Of a DNA stretch of 64,000 nucleotides, positions 26,265 to 34,259 are shown piece by piece. The translations under genes and the position numbers were made by a program. How positions within the stretch are numbered: the stretch's first letter is position 1; every line of letters begins with the position of its first letter. Source of the stretch: Candidatus Peregrinibacteria bacterium (GTDB taxonomy: Bacteria > Patescibacteriota > Gracilibacteria > UBA1369 > GCA-2718715). The stretch is taken from positions 1-64,000 of the forward strand of contig JAAZXH010000016.1 of assembly GCA_014240275.1 (NCBI GenBank), read 5' to 3'. The notes below the pieces were generated by a model. It had not been told where the DNA came from, searched no databases, and saw only the letters and a list, made by a program, of their open reading frames with translations.

Positions 26265-27446
26265 ATGAATAGCAAAATCCTTAATATTATTCTAGTTCTC
26301 TTAATTGGAATTTTAATATTTCAAAATCAAGCACCAAGTACTCAACAAGACATCAACACAGATAACCCATTGAGTATTCAAACCGAAAAAAAGACTTACC
26401 CTCTACAGAAAACGGTGGGGGTTAAAATCAACAACAATACCAATAAAAACATCCAACTAACATTCAAATGTCCAAATAGTCCATTTCAAGCAGTACAAAT
26501 TCAAAATGGAACTACTACCCCAATCGAAACAAGCACAAAGCTTAATTGTGAAAATAACAATGTAAAAAATGGCTTCACTAGTATGATTCCACCTCAAAAC
26601 AAACGAGTTTTGAAATTAGATTACCATTCCAACCAACTCTTTGAAAATTTAGGTAGTTACAAACTCCAAGCTTCTTATGAATACGAGGGCAAACGCTATC
26701 AACTTGAAACAAATGAATTTGAAATAGAAAGCCCAGGTTTCTTCCGTTCACTTTGGATGAATTTCTTTTACAAACCAGTCTACAACGCACTAATTGCTTT
26801 GATTGGCTTAATGCCAGGTCAAAATCTTGGTCTTGGAATTATTATCCTGACTCTAATTATTCGAACCTTACTCTTTCACCCAAATCAAAAAGCACTATCG
26901 GGGCAAAAAAAGATGCAAGAAATCCAACCAAAACTCGAAGCTATTCGTAAAAAACACAAAGACAACCAACAACTAATGGCAATGGAGACCCTTAAAGTCT
27001 GGCAAGAAGCCAAGGTAAACCCTTTTAGCTCCTGCCTACCGATGCTAATTCAATTCCCTATTCTAATTGCAATCTTTTACGTGGTTCAAGCTGGTATTAA
27101 TCCAGACAAACAAGTTCTCTTATATAACTTTATTAGCCAGATTCAATTAGATCAAATTCAAACTCAATTTTTAGGTCTCTTAGATATGACTGAACGCAAC
27201 CTATTTGTCTTACCTATTATCGTAGGTTTATTACAATTCATTCAACTCAAAACTGCTATGCCAAGTATGTCAGGTACCTCAAGTGGCAATAGTACCAATC
27301 AAGCTATCCAAAAAAACATGGTTTATTTTATGCCAGCCCTAATTGCAGTATTTACAGCCTCTTTACCGTCTGGTGTAGGTCTTTACTGGGCAACCTCAAC
27401 TTTATTTGGGATAGGACAACAAACCTACATTAATCGTAAAAAATAA
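26265..27446 (+). CDS. yidC: Membrane protein insertase YidC
   Basis: A 393-residue YidC/Oxa1/Alb3 protein that inserts proteins into the cytoplasmic membrane. It has an N-terminal membrane helix (5-20), a beta-rich exterior domain of about 140 residues (smaller than the enteric P1 domain), and the conserved core of about 200 residues starting at LGLGIIILTLIIRTLLF, with the cytoplasmic coiled-coil hairpin (QKKMQEIQPKLEAIRKKHK) and QFPILIAIFYVV. The presence of an exterior domain is more like the Gram-negative type than the short Gram-positive form. Confidence 0.95.
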   Translation: MNSKILNIILVLLIGILIFQNQAPSTQQDINTDNPLSIQTEKKTYPLQKTVGVKINNNTNKNIQLTFKCPNSPFQAVQIQNGTTTPIETSTKLNCENNNVKNGFTSMIPPQNKRVLKLDYHSNQLFENLGSYKLQASYEYEGKRYQLETNEFEIESPGFFRSLWMNFFYKPVYNALIALIGLMPGQNLGLGIIILTLIIRTLLFHPNQKALSGQKKMQEIQPKLEAIRKKHKDNQQLMAMETLKVWQEAKVNPFSSCLPMLIQFPILIAIFYVVQAGINPDKQVLLYNFISQIQLDQIQTQFLGLLDMTERNLFVLPIIVGLLQFIQLKTAMPSMSGTSSGNSTNQAIQKNMVYFMPALIAVFTASLPSGVGLYWATSTLFGIGQQTYINRKK

Positions 27447-27458
27447 CCCTTATTTTCC

Positions 27459-27920
27459 ATGGAAGAATATATCCAAGATAAACTTAGCAACCTTCTAAAC
27501 GCCCTTGGTGTTGAATTCAATCATATTGATATTCAAGAAGGCAAAAATCTAAGTGAAGAAAACCAATACATGATCAACATTGCCACGTCTGAAGCCTCAC
27601 TATTAATTGGCAAAAAAGGCAATAATATTATTGCCCTCCAACATATCTTGAAACAATTAATGAAAAAAAAGTTCCCAACCCTAAGAATTAACCTAGATGT
27701 AGATAGCTACAAAAAACGTCAAATCGAAAATACACTAGGAATTACCGAAAGACATGTGCAAAAAGTCAGAGAGTCACATAAAACTGTGAGTCTTCCTCCG
27801 ATGACTCCTTATTATCGTAGAATAGTACATATTTTTATCGATAGAAATTACCCAGACATACTAACTGAATCAGCCGGCCTTAAAGAAGGTCGTCACGTAA
27901 TATTAAAACCTAAAGCCTAA
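27459..27920 (+). CDS. jag: Jag/KhpB-type RNA-binding protein (KH and R3H domains)
   Basis: A 153-residue protein with a KH domain (LLIGKKGNNIIALQHI at about 48-63) and a C-terminal R3H domain (YYRRIVHIFIDR). The family, called Jag, KhpB or EloR, binds RNA and is linked to cell elongation in Gram-positives. The N-terminal Jag-N domain is largely absent. Its place after yidC is the classical one. Confidence 0.9.
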   Translation: MEEYIQDKLSNLLNALGVEFNHIDIQEGKNLSEENQYMINIATSEASLLIGKKGNNIIALQHILKQLMKKKFPTLRINLDVDSYKKRQIENTLGITERHVQKVRESHKTVSLPPMTPYYRRIVHIFIDRNYPDILTESAGLKEGRHVILKPKA

Positions 27921-27929
27921 CCTTATATT

Positions 27930-29129
27930 ATGCCTTCGTACACCCAAAGCAAAAAACTTTTTCAAGGCTTAATAATTCTAAGCCTATGTTCTTTAAGCCT
28001 ACCAAGCCTTGCTCTTAATTTTACAGACCTTAGCAAAGACCACAGTGCCTACCAAAGCATAGAACGCTTCGTAAACAAACAATGCCTCAACGGATACAAA
28101 GATGGCACAATTAAACCAGGTCAAAGTATTAATCGCATGGAGTCTGTTAAACTCATTCTAACCTGCTTAGACTTACCACCTCTATTTAAAGAACAAAAGT
28201 TTGAACTTAAAAAAAACACCATCCTAAATTTTAATGATGACGACCAAGCTCTCAATTCCGACCAAACTCTTACAATTAAAATCCCCTTCCATCCTGAACA
28301 ATATGGGGAATTAAATTTCCCAGACATCCAAGCAGACGCATGGTACATACCTTATTTAAAAGAAGCAGTAGTACGCAAAATCATTACTGGTTATCAAGAC
28401 AACACGATCCAACCAGCAAACCAAGTCAGCAAGGCAGAATTATTTGCAATATTATATCGTATTACACCAAATGACATACTCAACAAATTCACGGTCGATA
28501 CCAATTTAAAAGTTAACGATTTAGATCCAAACCAATGGTTTTACTCATCTGCCATGTTTGCAATCCAAAACCAATTAACTAAAATTAACGACAAACAAGA
28601 ATACAATTATGGAGCTAAACTCAACCGTGCAGACTTTATTCAAGCCCTCTACAAATATGACCTTTGGCTCACAAAAGAACTAAACCCAGTCCAAGAAGTG
28701 ATTAAAGAGGTCAAAATCATTAAAGAAGTCGAAACACCCACAAAAACACCCACAAACAACACAGAAGATCCAGCAACTGAAACAAACCAAACAAAAAAAA
28801 CAACAAATACAAACGATTCAGAAACACAAGGCAATACAGCAACCGAAGAAGGCATTGCAAGTTTCTATAGCCCTAACCTCAAAGGTGCAAAAACAGCTTC
28901 TGGAGAAAATTATGACCCAGAACAGCTCACCGCAGCTCACAAAACACTCCCCTTTGGAACCTTAGTAAAAGTTGAAAACACCGAAAATGGCAAATGGGTC
29001 AAAGTTCGGATTAACGACAGAGGTCCTTACGTAGAAGGTCGCATTATCGACCTTTCAACCACTGCTTTTGAAGCAATAGCACCACTTTCACGCGGTCTAG
29101 CACCTGTTAAAATAAATGTAGAATCTTAA
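27930..29129 (+). CDS. Secreted SLH-domain protein with RlpA-like C-terminal domain
   Basis: A 399-residue exported protein: signal peptide (about 1-29, ending LPSLALN), then about three S-layer-homology segments (for example FVNKQCLNGYKDGTIKPG and YLKEAVVRKIITGYQDNTI, then YSSAMFAIQNQ), a Glu/Thr/Asn linker, and from about 308 a double-psi beta-barrel of the RlpA type (GIASFYSPNLKGAKTASGE, LPFGTLVKV, RINDRGPYV, RIIDLST). SLH domains bind cell-wall polymers; RlpA domains bind or cleave denuded glycan. The protein is therefore probably anchored at the wall and acts on peptidoglycan. It is near yidC-jag and may be co-transcribed. Confidence 0.88.
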   Translation: MPSYTQSKKLFQGLIILSLCSLSLPSLALNFTDLSKDHSAYQSIERFVNKQCLNGYKDGTIKPGQSINRMESVKLILTCLDLPPLFKEQKFELKKNTILNFNDDDQALNSDQTLTIKIPFHPEQYGELNFPDIQADAWYIPYLKEAVVRKIITGYQDNTIQPANQVSKAELFAILYRITPNDILNKFTVDTNLKVNDLDPNQWFYSSAMFAIQNQLTKINDKQEYNYGAKLNRADFIQALYKYDLWLTKELNPVQEVIKEVKIIKEVETPTKTPTNNTEDPATETNQTKKTTNTNDSETQGNTATEEGIASFYSPNLKGAKTASGENYDPEQLTAAHKTLPFGTLVKVENTENGKWVKVRINDRGPYVEGRIIDLSTTAFEAIAPLSRGLAPVKINVES

Positions 29130-29130
29130 T

Positions 29131-29451
29131 ATGCACAAAAAACCTCTTTCAGGTCGGATTCAACAAACCAGTTCCATACTACACTGGACTTTAGTTTTAG
29201 GCATCATTGCCCTAGCTGGATTTAGTTTACACAATTATACTCAAGACAAATCACTCGGTGCTAAATTCCAAAAACTCCAATCTAATAGACAAAAATTAAA
29301 CAACACAACTTTAGGGCTAGAACAGAAAATTCTCCAAATCAAAGCCTTCAAACAAATCAATCAAAAATCGCAAATTAACTCTATGCATAAAAACAAACGC
29401 AGTATCTTTTTTGAAAGCCGCAAAGATAGACTCACATTATTAGAAAAATAA
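29131..29451 (+). CDS. Small bitopic protein resembling FtsB/FtsL
   Basis: A 106-residue protein with a short basic N-terminus, one membrane helix (about 18-34, LHWTLVLGIIALAGFSL) and a following coiled coil (KFQKLQSNRQKLNNTTLGLEQK). This is the layout of the divisome proteins FtsL, FtsB and DivIC, which share little sequence. The assignment is from topology only. It starts 1 base after the SLH-RlpA gene, suggesting a shared role in septal wall processing. Confidence 0.45.
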   Translation: MHKKPLSGRIQQTSSILHWTLVLGIIALAGFSLHNYTQDKSLGAKFQKLQSNRQKLNNTTLGLEQKILQIKAFKQINQKSQINSMHKNKRSIFFESRKDRLTLLEK

Positions 29452-29452
29452 C

Positions 29453-29480
29453 TTGCAATTTAAATTTCACTTGCTATAAT
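29453..29480 (+). promoter_or_regulatory. Promoter for tRNA-Glu
   Basis: TTGCAA at 29453-29458, 16-base spacer and a perfect TATAAT at 29475-29480, 18 bases before the tRNA. Confidence 0.75.
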
Positions 29481-29498
29481 TTTTATGCTTATTTTAAT

Positions 29499-29573
29499 GG
29501 TCCCTTCGTCTAGTGGTTAGGACGCCAGGTTTTCATCCTGGAAACAGGAGTTCGATTCTCCTAGGGACTACCA
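29499..29573 (+). tRNA. tRNA-Glu (anticodon UUC), CCA encoded
   Basis: A full cloverleaf: 5' arm GGTCCCT pairs with AGGGACT, with a G-U pair at position 1-72; the anticodon stem CCAGG/CCTGG holds the loop TTTTCAT with anticodon TTC; the T arm contains GTTCGATTC. The terminal CCA is encoded. Anticodon UUC reads GAA and GAG. Confidence 0.95.
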
Positions 29574-29620
29574 TTTATTTTAAGCCAACATAGGTTGACA
29601 AAAACTTAAACCCGAACCTT

Positions 29621-30097
29621 ATGAAAATCAAAGCACTTAGCATATTAGGATTAATTACGAGTATAACACTAAGTTACTCAATCAACACTAGTCACTCGAT
29701 GCAAAAACAAACTAGAAGCAAAAACCCTGTACAACTTTTTCTTTATAAAAAAGAAGCAAGTTCAGCAGTAGCCTCTAGAGTAGTTTCAAAAGTAGCATCA
29801 GAAGTAACCTCTGAAGTAACATCAGAAGTAGCCTCAGACCAAGGAGTTTCAGAAGTAGCATCAGAAGTAACCTCTGAAGTAACATCATTTATTGCCAGTC
29901 CAGTTATTTCATTTATTCCTACAGAAAAAAAAGATAAACGAAAAGGTAAACGCAAAAGAAAGAAAAAATTAAAAAAAGTCACACCTATTGTTATCAAACA
30001 ACTAGAAGCGATGGAAAGAATTCAAAACCCAGAAAAATATAAAATAAGTAAAAGAGAACGAGCTCAACTTATAAAAACCTACAAATCAAAAAAATAA
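29621..30097 (+). CDS. Secreted repeat protein, paralog A
   Basis: A 158-residue protein with a signal-like hydrophobic start (residues 5-25), a middle region of 4-residue units (VASE, VTSE and similar, residues about 47-90), a short conserved block (ASPVISFIPTEK), a Lys/Arg-rich stretch, and a C-terminal motif KKVTPIVIKQLEAMERIQNP. No family is recognised. The next gene is a clear paralog with an identical 3' end. The repeat could form a beta-solenoid-like rod; that is speculation. A TTGACA lies at 29595 but no convincing -10 follows. Confidence 0.6.
   Translation: MKIKALSILGLITSITLSYSINTSHSMQKQTRSKNPVQLFLYKKEASSAVASRVVSKVASEVTSEVTSEVASDQGVSEVASEVTSEVTSFIASPVISFIPTEKKDKRKGKRKRKKKLKKVTPIVIKQLEAMERIQNPEKYKISKRERAQLIKTYKSKK
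29769..29892 (+). repeat. Degenerate 12-bp repeats encoding E-V-(A/T)-S units
   Basis: Tandem 12-base units of the form GAAGTA(G/A)C(A/C)TC(A/T) encode Val-Ala/Thr-Ser-Glu steps in paralog A, with a short break at DQGVS. The paralog at 30165 has fewer, more diverged units. Confidence 0.8.
29973..30063 (+). repeat. 91-bp sequence repeated exactly at 30592-30682
   Basis: The C-terminal coding segments of paralogs A and B are identical over 91 bases, while the rest of the genes has diverged strongly. See the matching copy at 30592. Confidence 0.95.
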
Positions 30098-30115
30098 TCA
30101 AGCAAACCCATTAAT

Positions 30116-30143
30116 TTGAATTCAAATACAAAACTGGTAAAAT
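30116..30143 (+). promoter_or_regulatory. Promoter for paralog B
   Basis: TTGAAT at 30116-30121, 16-base spacer, TAAAAT at 30138-30143, 21 bases before the ATG at 30165. Confidence 0.6.
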
Positions 30144-30164
30144 TATAGTGTTTTAATAATCACT

Positions 30165-30716
30165 ATGAACAAAAAATTAATTGGTATACTTGGTATAATC
30201 ATTGGAGTAGCCATAGGGTACGGCATTAACAGTACAAATAAAACAGGTGGGAATTTAATAATATTAGAATCTGGAAACAATCAAGAAGAACCAACTTTAT
30301 ATCTATACAAAAATGAAGAAAGTTCAGCAGTAGCCTCAAGAGTAGTCTCCGAAGTACCTTCCGAGGTAACATCTATCGTACTATCTGAAGACGAATGTGG
30401 TGCCTCAGCAGTAACCTCTGAAGTGGTTTCCTTTCACGCTAGTCCGGTAATCTCATTTGTTCCTACCGAAAAAGCAGAAGAAACAGAAACAGATGCAGCT
30501 AACAGCAAAAAAACAAATAAAGACCCATACAAAGATCAAAACAAAAATGAAAAAAATAAACAAAAGCAAATAATACAAAAACGCAAACTTCAAAAAGTCA
30601 CACCTATTGTTATCAAACAACTAGAAGCGATGGAAAGAATTCAAAACCCAGAAAAATATAAAATAAGTAAAAGAGAACGAGCCAAATTACAAAGACTCTA
30701 TGAACAAAGAAATTAA
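30165..30716 (+). CDS. Secreted repeat protein, paralog B
   Basis: A 183-residue paralog of the preceding gene: signal-like N-terminal helix (residues 4-22, LIGILGIIIGVAIGYGIN), shared block SSAVASRVVSEV, fewer V-x-S units, the shared ASPVISFVPTEK block, a longer Lys/Asn-rich linker, and the same C-terminal motif QKVTPIVIKQLEAMERIQNP. Function is unknown. The tail is basic and helical and may contact nucleic acid, wall polymer or a partner. Its last 17 bases overlap the start of the O-antigen-ligase-like gene. Confidence 0.6.
   Translation: MNKKLIGILGIIIGVAIGYGINSTNKTGGNLIILESGNNQEEPTLYLYKNEESSAVASRVVSEVPSEVTSIVLSEDECGASAVTSEVVSFHASPVISFVPTEKAEETETDAANSKKTNKDPYKDQNKNEKNKQKQIIQKRKLQKVTPIVIKQLEAMERIQNPEKYKISKRERAKLQRLYEQRN
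30592..30682 (+). repeat. Second copy of the 91-bp identical segment
   Basis: Exact match to 29973-30063, in the same reading frame of paralog B. Confidence 0.95.
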
Positions 30717-32544
30717 TTCAAAACTAAAGACCAATTTACCAATACTAATTGGTCTTTTTTTTATACCAATTAGTTTTTTTCCATTTATCAGTAATAGCTT
30801 TACATCAACTAAAGCTGGAATTTTTAGCATAATTGGAATTGCCTGTTTCATAACGTTAATTACTAAAAAAAAACTCGTATCTACTACAAGCTACCTTTGT
30901 AAAAACAACAGAATATTCCTTATATTATTTTTAAGTCTAATTCTAAGCCTTATTAGTAGTTTGTTCAATCCACACATAGAATTAAGTTTACTTGGAAATT
31001 TTAGCCGAAATATGGGGTTAATCCATCACATATTTGGAATATTTATCGTTCTTTATATAGCTACTAAATACAAGCAAACCCCTCTCCAATTCAAAATTAT
31101 TAGTATTAGCAACTTTTTATTAATAACCTATGGTATTTTACAAAGCTTGAATATCGAGCTATTTTTTAGCAATTATAATTTTAATTTATTTGCCGGCAGA
31201 ATTTTCTCACTAATTGGTAACCCCTCCTACTTTGGTCAGTTTCTGACAATACTTATTGGACTAAATATTTATAAAATATATAATCTCAAATCGCATAAAT
31301 GGAAAATATTTGAGTTGATTTTAATTATCGGTAATTTATATTGCTTAATATTAAGCCAAACTAGAACAGCCTTATTAGGAATAGTGTTTTTTACAATTAT
31401 TTTAAGTTTATTAAAATTCAAAGCACATATCAAAAAAATAATTCTAGCTATAGCAAGCCTAATCTGTATAGCATTTTTTGTTTTCCCAAATCGTTTTAGC
31501 ATCAACGATACAGCTATTAGATCACTTAATACAAGATTACACATTTGGGGCAAAACAATAGAGCTAATATCCAAAAAGCCAATATTAGGATACGGAAATC
31601 AAACTTTCACTCTTTATTCTCCCAGTATTTTAACTCCAGAATATTTAACCCAAGAAGCAAGCATAGATTTAATTATAGATAAAGTTCATAATCAATTTTT
31701 AGAAAAAATTTACGAAAATGGATTCTTACAAGGTCTATTTTATTTAGCACTCATATTCTACCTTTTTAAATATGTATTCTTTCACAAAAATCCCAATGTT
31801 AAAATATTAAGCTTAATCTTACTTACCAATATATTTCAAAATCAGTTTGGATTTAACGATTTTAGCTTACAATTTTACGAATACTTTCTTTTTGGCCTTT
31901 TAATTCACACACTTAATCAACCCAACAAACTTTCAAATACTAACTCCCATACATTTCTCAAATCATGTATACTTGGCACCTTGCTATACTTCTTAGTATT
32001 GAGCCAACTTTTAGGGATGTATCACCACCGACAATTTAAAATCAACGCAAAAACCAACCCTCCATTAGCAATTGAATCACTAAACAAAAGCGCTCTTTTT
32101 TGGCCATACTACAGCCAAGTATATTACGAAATGCTACAAAACAAATTAAACACCAAATTTGCACTTCAGAAACTTGTCAAAATTGAAGGTGAAACTCCAA
32201 ATATTTTAGCTTGGCAAGGCAATATTTATAGAGACAACTTAGAGCTATCAACTAAATACTACCTCAAAGCCCTGGAATTCAATCCTTATCACCCCAATAT
32301 CGTTAGAGCCTTTGCAGACACCTTATACTACCATCAAGACTATGAAATGTCGTTATATATGTATAAACAATATCTAAAATCAATCCCAGCCATTTGGAAC
32401 ATCAATACCACCACCTCGAAAGAAAATGAAAAGTACTACGGCGATATCATCAAAAAATACCCTTATTTAAATGATGTAAGCCGCAGAATTGATGAATTAA
32501 TCGAAATCAACAATCAAACAACTAAAGATAATAAGACTTTATAG
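30700..32544 (+). CDS. O-antigen ligase/polymerase-like membrane protein with TPR-like tail
   Basis: A 614-residue protein with about 10-12 membrane helices between residues 8 and 435 and a helical, soluble C-terminus (about 450-600) that looks like tetratricopeptide repeats ([40 protein letters not shown]). The block [16 protein letters not shown] and the later GYGNQTF region are typical of the WaaL/Wzy ligase family that transfers or polymerises surface glycans; similar enzymes also glycosylate pilins. The ATG at 30700 overlaps the upstream gene. A strong intrinsic terminator sits inside its first codons. Confidence 0.78.
   Translation: MNKEINSKLKTNLPILIGLFFIPISFFPFISNSFTSTKAGIFSIIGIACFITLITKKKLVSTTSYLCKNNRIFLILFLSLILSLISSLFNPHIELSLLGNFSRNMGLIHHIFGIFIVLYIATKYKQTPLQFKIISISNFLLITYGILQSLNIELFFSNYNFNLFAGRIFSLIGNPSYFGQFLTILIGLNIYKIYNLKSHKWKIFELILIIGNLYCLILSQTRTALLGIVFFTIILSLLKFKAHIKKIILAIASLICIAFFVFPNRFSINDTAIRSLNTRLHIWGKTIELISKKPILGYGNQTFTLYSPSILTPEYLTQEASIDLIIDKVHNQFLEKIYENGFLQGLFYLALIFYLFKYVFFHKNPNVKILSLILLTNIFQNQFGFNDFSLQFYEYFLFGLLIHTLNQPNKLSNTNSHTFLKSCILGTLLYFLVLSQLLGMYHHRQFKINAKTNPPLAIESLNKSALFWPYYSQVYYEMLQNKLNTKFALQKLVKIEGETPNILAWQGNIYRDNLELSTKYYLKALEFNPYHPNIVRAFADTLYYHQDYEMSLYMYKQYLKSIPAIWNINTTTSKENEKYYGDIIKKYPYLNDVSRRIDELIEINNQTTKDNKTL
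30727..30762 (+). terminator. Intrinsic terminator inside the 5' end of the ligase-like gene
   Basis: AAGACCAATT and AATTGGTCTT form a perfect 10-bp stem (30727-30736 with 30747-30756) around a 10-base loop, followed by TTTTTT. It starts 10 bases after the stop of paralog B and lies within codons 10-21 of the next gene. Confidence 0.8.
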
Positions 32545-33199
32545 GCTTTAAGTTTTCATCTAACTCATAAACTAAAGGCTGTCCTGTTGGAATGTTCAAA
32601 TTAGGTATATCTGCATCAGAAATACTATCTAATTCTTTCACTAAAGCTCGCAAGGAATTACCATGAGCGCTAATTAAAATCCTTTTACCACTCCTTATCA
32701 AAGGTGCAATTTCAGATTCAAAATAAGGCATTACTCTTTCACAAGTCATTTGCAAAGATTCTGCTTGAGGAACTTGAGTATCGGAATATCTTTCTTGCAT
32801 AGCCAAATAACGTTCATCAGTTTTAGACATCTGCGGCGGTGGGGTATCATAACTCCGACGCCAAATATGCACTTGCTCCTTACCAACCTTCTCAGCCATT
32901 TCAGCCTTATTAAAACCCTGCAAATCACCATAGTGACGCTCATTCAACTGCCAAGCTCGTACCACGGGCAAATAACAACGATCCATAGAATCTAATGCTA
33001 ACCATAAAGTTTTTATGGCTCGCTTTAAATGAGAGGTAAAACAAATATCGAATTCGTAACCAGCTTCCATCAATTTACGCCCTGCTTCTTTGGCCTCATT
33101 AATTCCCTGCTCTGACAATTCTACATCTGTCCAACCAGTAAATAAATTTTTTGCATTCCACAAACTTTGACCATGACGAATTAAAACTAACTTATACAT
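32522..33199 (-). CDS. gpmA: 2,3-bisphosphoglycerate-dependent phosphoglycerate mutase
   Basis: A 225-residue enzyme that interconverts 3- and 2-phosphoglycerate. The phosphohistidine motif [20 protein letters not shown] is at residues 6-25, with the second catalytic His in [11 protein letters not shown] and the GpmA-specific RRSYDTPPP stretch. Length is a little below the usual 230-250. It overlaps the end of the ligase-like gene by 23 bases on the other strand and is divergent from xthA. Confidence 0.95.
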   Translation of the reverse strand: MYKLVLIRHGQSLWNAKNLFTGWTDVELSEQGINEAKEAGRKLMEAGYEFDICFTSHLKRAIKTLWLALDSMDRCYLPVVRAWQLNERHYGDLQGFNKAEMAEKVGKEQVHIWRRSYDTPPPQMSKTDERYLAMQERYSDTQVPQAESLQMTCERVMPYFESEIAPLIRSGKRILISAHGNSLRALVKELDSISDADIPNLNIPTGQPLVYELDENLKPIKSYYL

Positions 33200-33243
33200 T
33201 TTTTATCAAATTAGATATACTTATTTTAGCATAACTTATAAAA

Positions 33244-34011
33244 ATGAAAATCAAATTAATTTCCTGGAACGTAAATGGTCTGCGTGCGGTAGCGCAAAAA
33301 GGTTTTCTAGAATTTTTAGACCACTATCAACCCGATATTCTATGCTTACAAGAAATCAAAGCCCTCAAAGAACAACTACCAGACAATATTGCACACATTC
33401 CGGGTTATCAAAGTATCTTTCATTCGGCAGACAAAAAAGGTTACTCTGGCACTGCCATTTACTCTAAACAACAAATTCAAACAAAAGAATTTGGAATCAA
33501 ACACGAACAACACGAAGGTGAAGGCCGAGTTATAACAGCAGAATACGAAAACTTTTATTTAGTTAACGTTTATACCCCAAATTCTAAAAGTGACTTAGCT
33601 CGCCTCAGATACCGCCAACAATGGGACGCAGACTTTCTAAACTATTGTAAAGAATTAGAGCTGAAAAAACCGGTCATTATTTGTGGAGATTTAAATGTAG
33701 CTCACACTGAAATTGACTTAAAAAATCCCAAACAAAACACCCGTTCCGCCGGCTTCACAATTGAAGAACGCACAGGAATTCAAAACCTACTTGATGCTGG
33801 ATTTATTGATACCTTTAGAGTATTTAACACCCAACCCGACAACTATAGCTGGTGGAGTTATCGCTCGGCAGCTCGCCAACGCAACGTCGGCTGGAGAATC
33901 GACTATTTTTGCTGTTCTAAATCACTCAAACCCAAATTAATTAGTGCAGATATTCTCAGTCAAGTTTACGGATCCGACCATTGCCCAGTTTTACTTGAAA
34001 TTGAAATTTAA
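33244..34011 (+). CDS. xthA: Exodeoxyribonuclease III / AP endonuclease
   Basis: A 255-residue Mg-dependent endonuclease/exonuclease/phosphatase-fold enzyme for base-excision repair. Motifs are clear: ISWNVNGLRAV (5-15), ILCLQEIKA with the metal Glu, CGDLNVAH, the Trp-rich YSWWSYR, WRIDYF and the final GSDHCPV with catalytic Asp-His. Normal length. It starts 45 bases from the divergent gpmA. Confidence 0.95.
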   Translation: MKIKLISWNVNGLRAVAQKGFLEFLDHYQPDILCLQEIKALKEQLPDNIAHIPGYQSIFHSADKKGYSGTAIYSKQQIQTKEFGIKHEQHEGEGRVITAEYENFYLVNVYTPNSKSDLARLRYRQQWDADFLNYCKELELKKPVIICGDLNVAHTEIDLKNPKQNTRSAGFTIEERTGIQNLLDAGFIDTFRVFNTQPDNYSWWSYRSAARQRNVGWRIDYFCCSKSLKPKLISADILSQVYGSDHCPVLLEIEI

Positions 34012-34019
34012 AAAAACAA

Positions 34020-34259
34020 ATGAAATTACCTAACCTCAAAAACCTAAAAAACAAAACCTTAGAAGCATACCAAAAAAGTTCTAAAAGCGCACTTATATTT
34101 TCGCACGCCACTTGGGGAATCTATTACGCCAGCTCACTATATATCTTCCCTACTCAAACTTACAATTTCGAACGCTTTATCTTCGATTACACTTTAAGTT
34201 ACGGAATATTTTTGGGCAGCTATGCACTTTATAGCAAATATGAACAAACCAAAAATTAA
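34020..34259 (+). CDS. Small membrane protein
   Basis: A 79-residue protein with one or two hydrophobic stretches (SALIFSHATWGIYYASSLYI and LSYGIFLGSYALYS). It starts 8 bases after xthA and is probably co-transcribed. No family is recognised. Its last four bases overlap the end of the helicase-nuclease gene on the other strand. Confidence 0.5.
   Translation: MKLPNLKNLKNKTLEAYQKSSKSALIFSHATWGIYYASSLYIFPTQTYNFERFIFDYTLSYGIFLGSYALYSKYEQTKN

Noticed and set aside
29595..29600. TTGACA before the 29621 gene as a promoter
   Set aside because: A properly spaced -10 would fall on the start codon and no good match is there.
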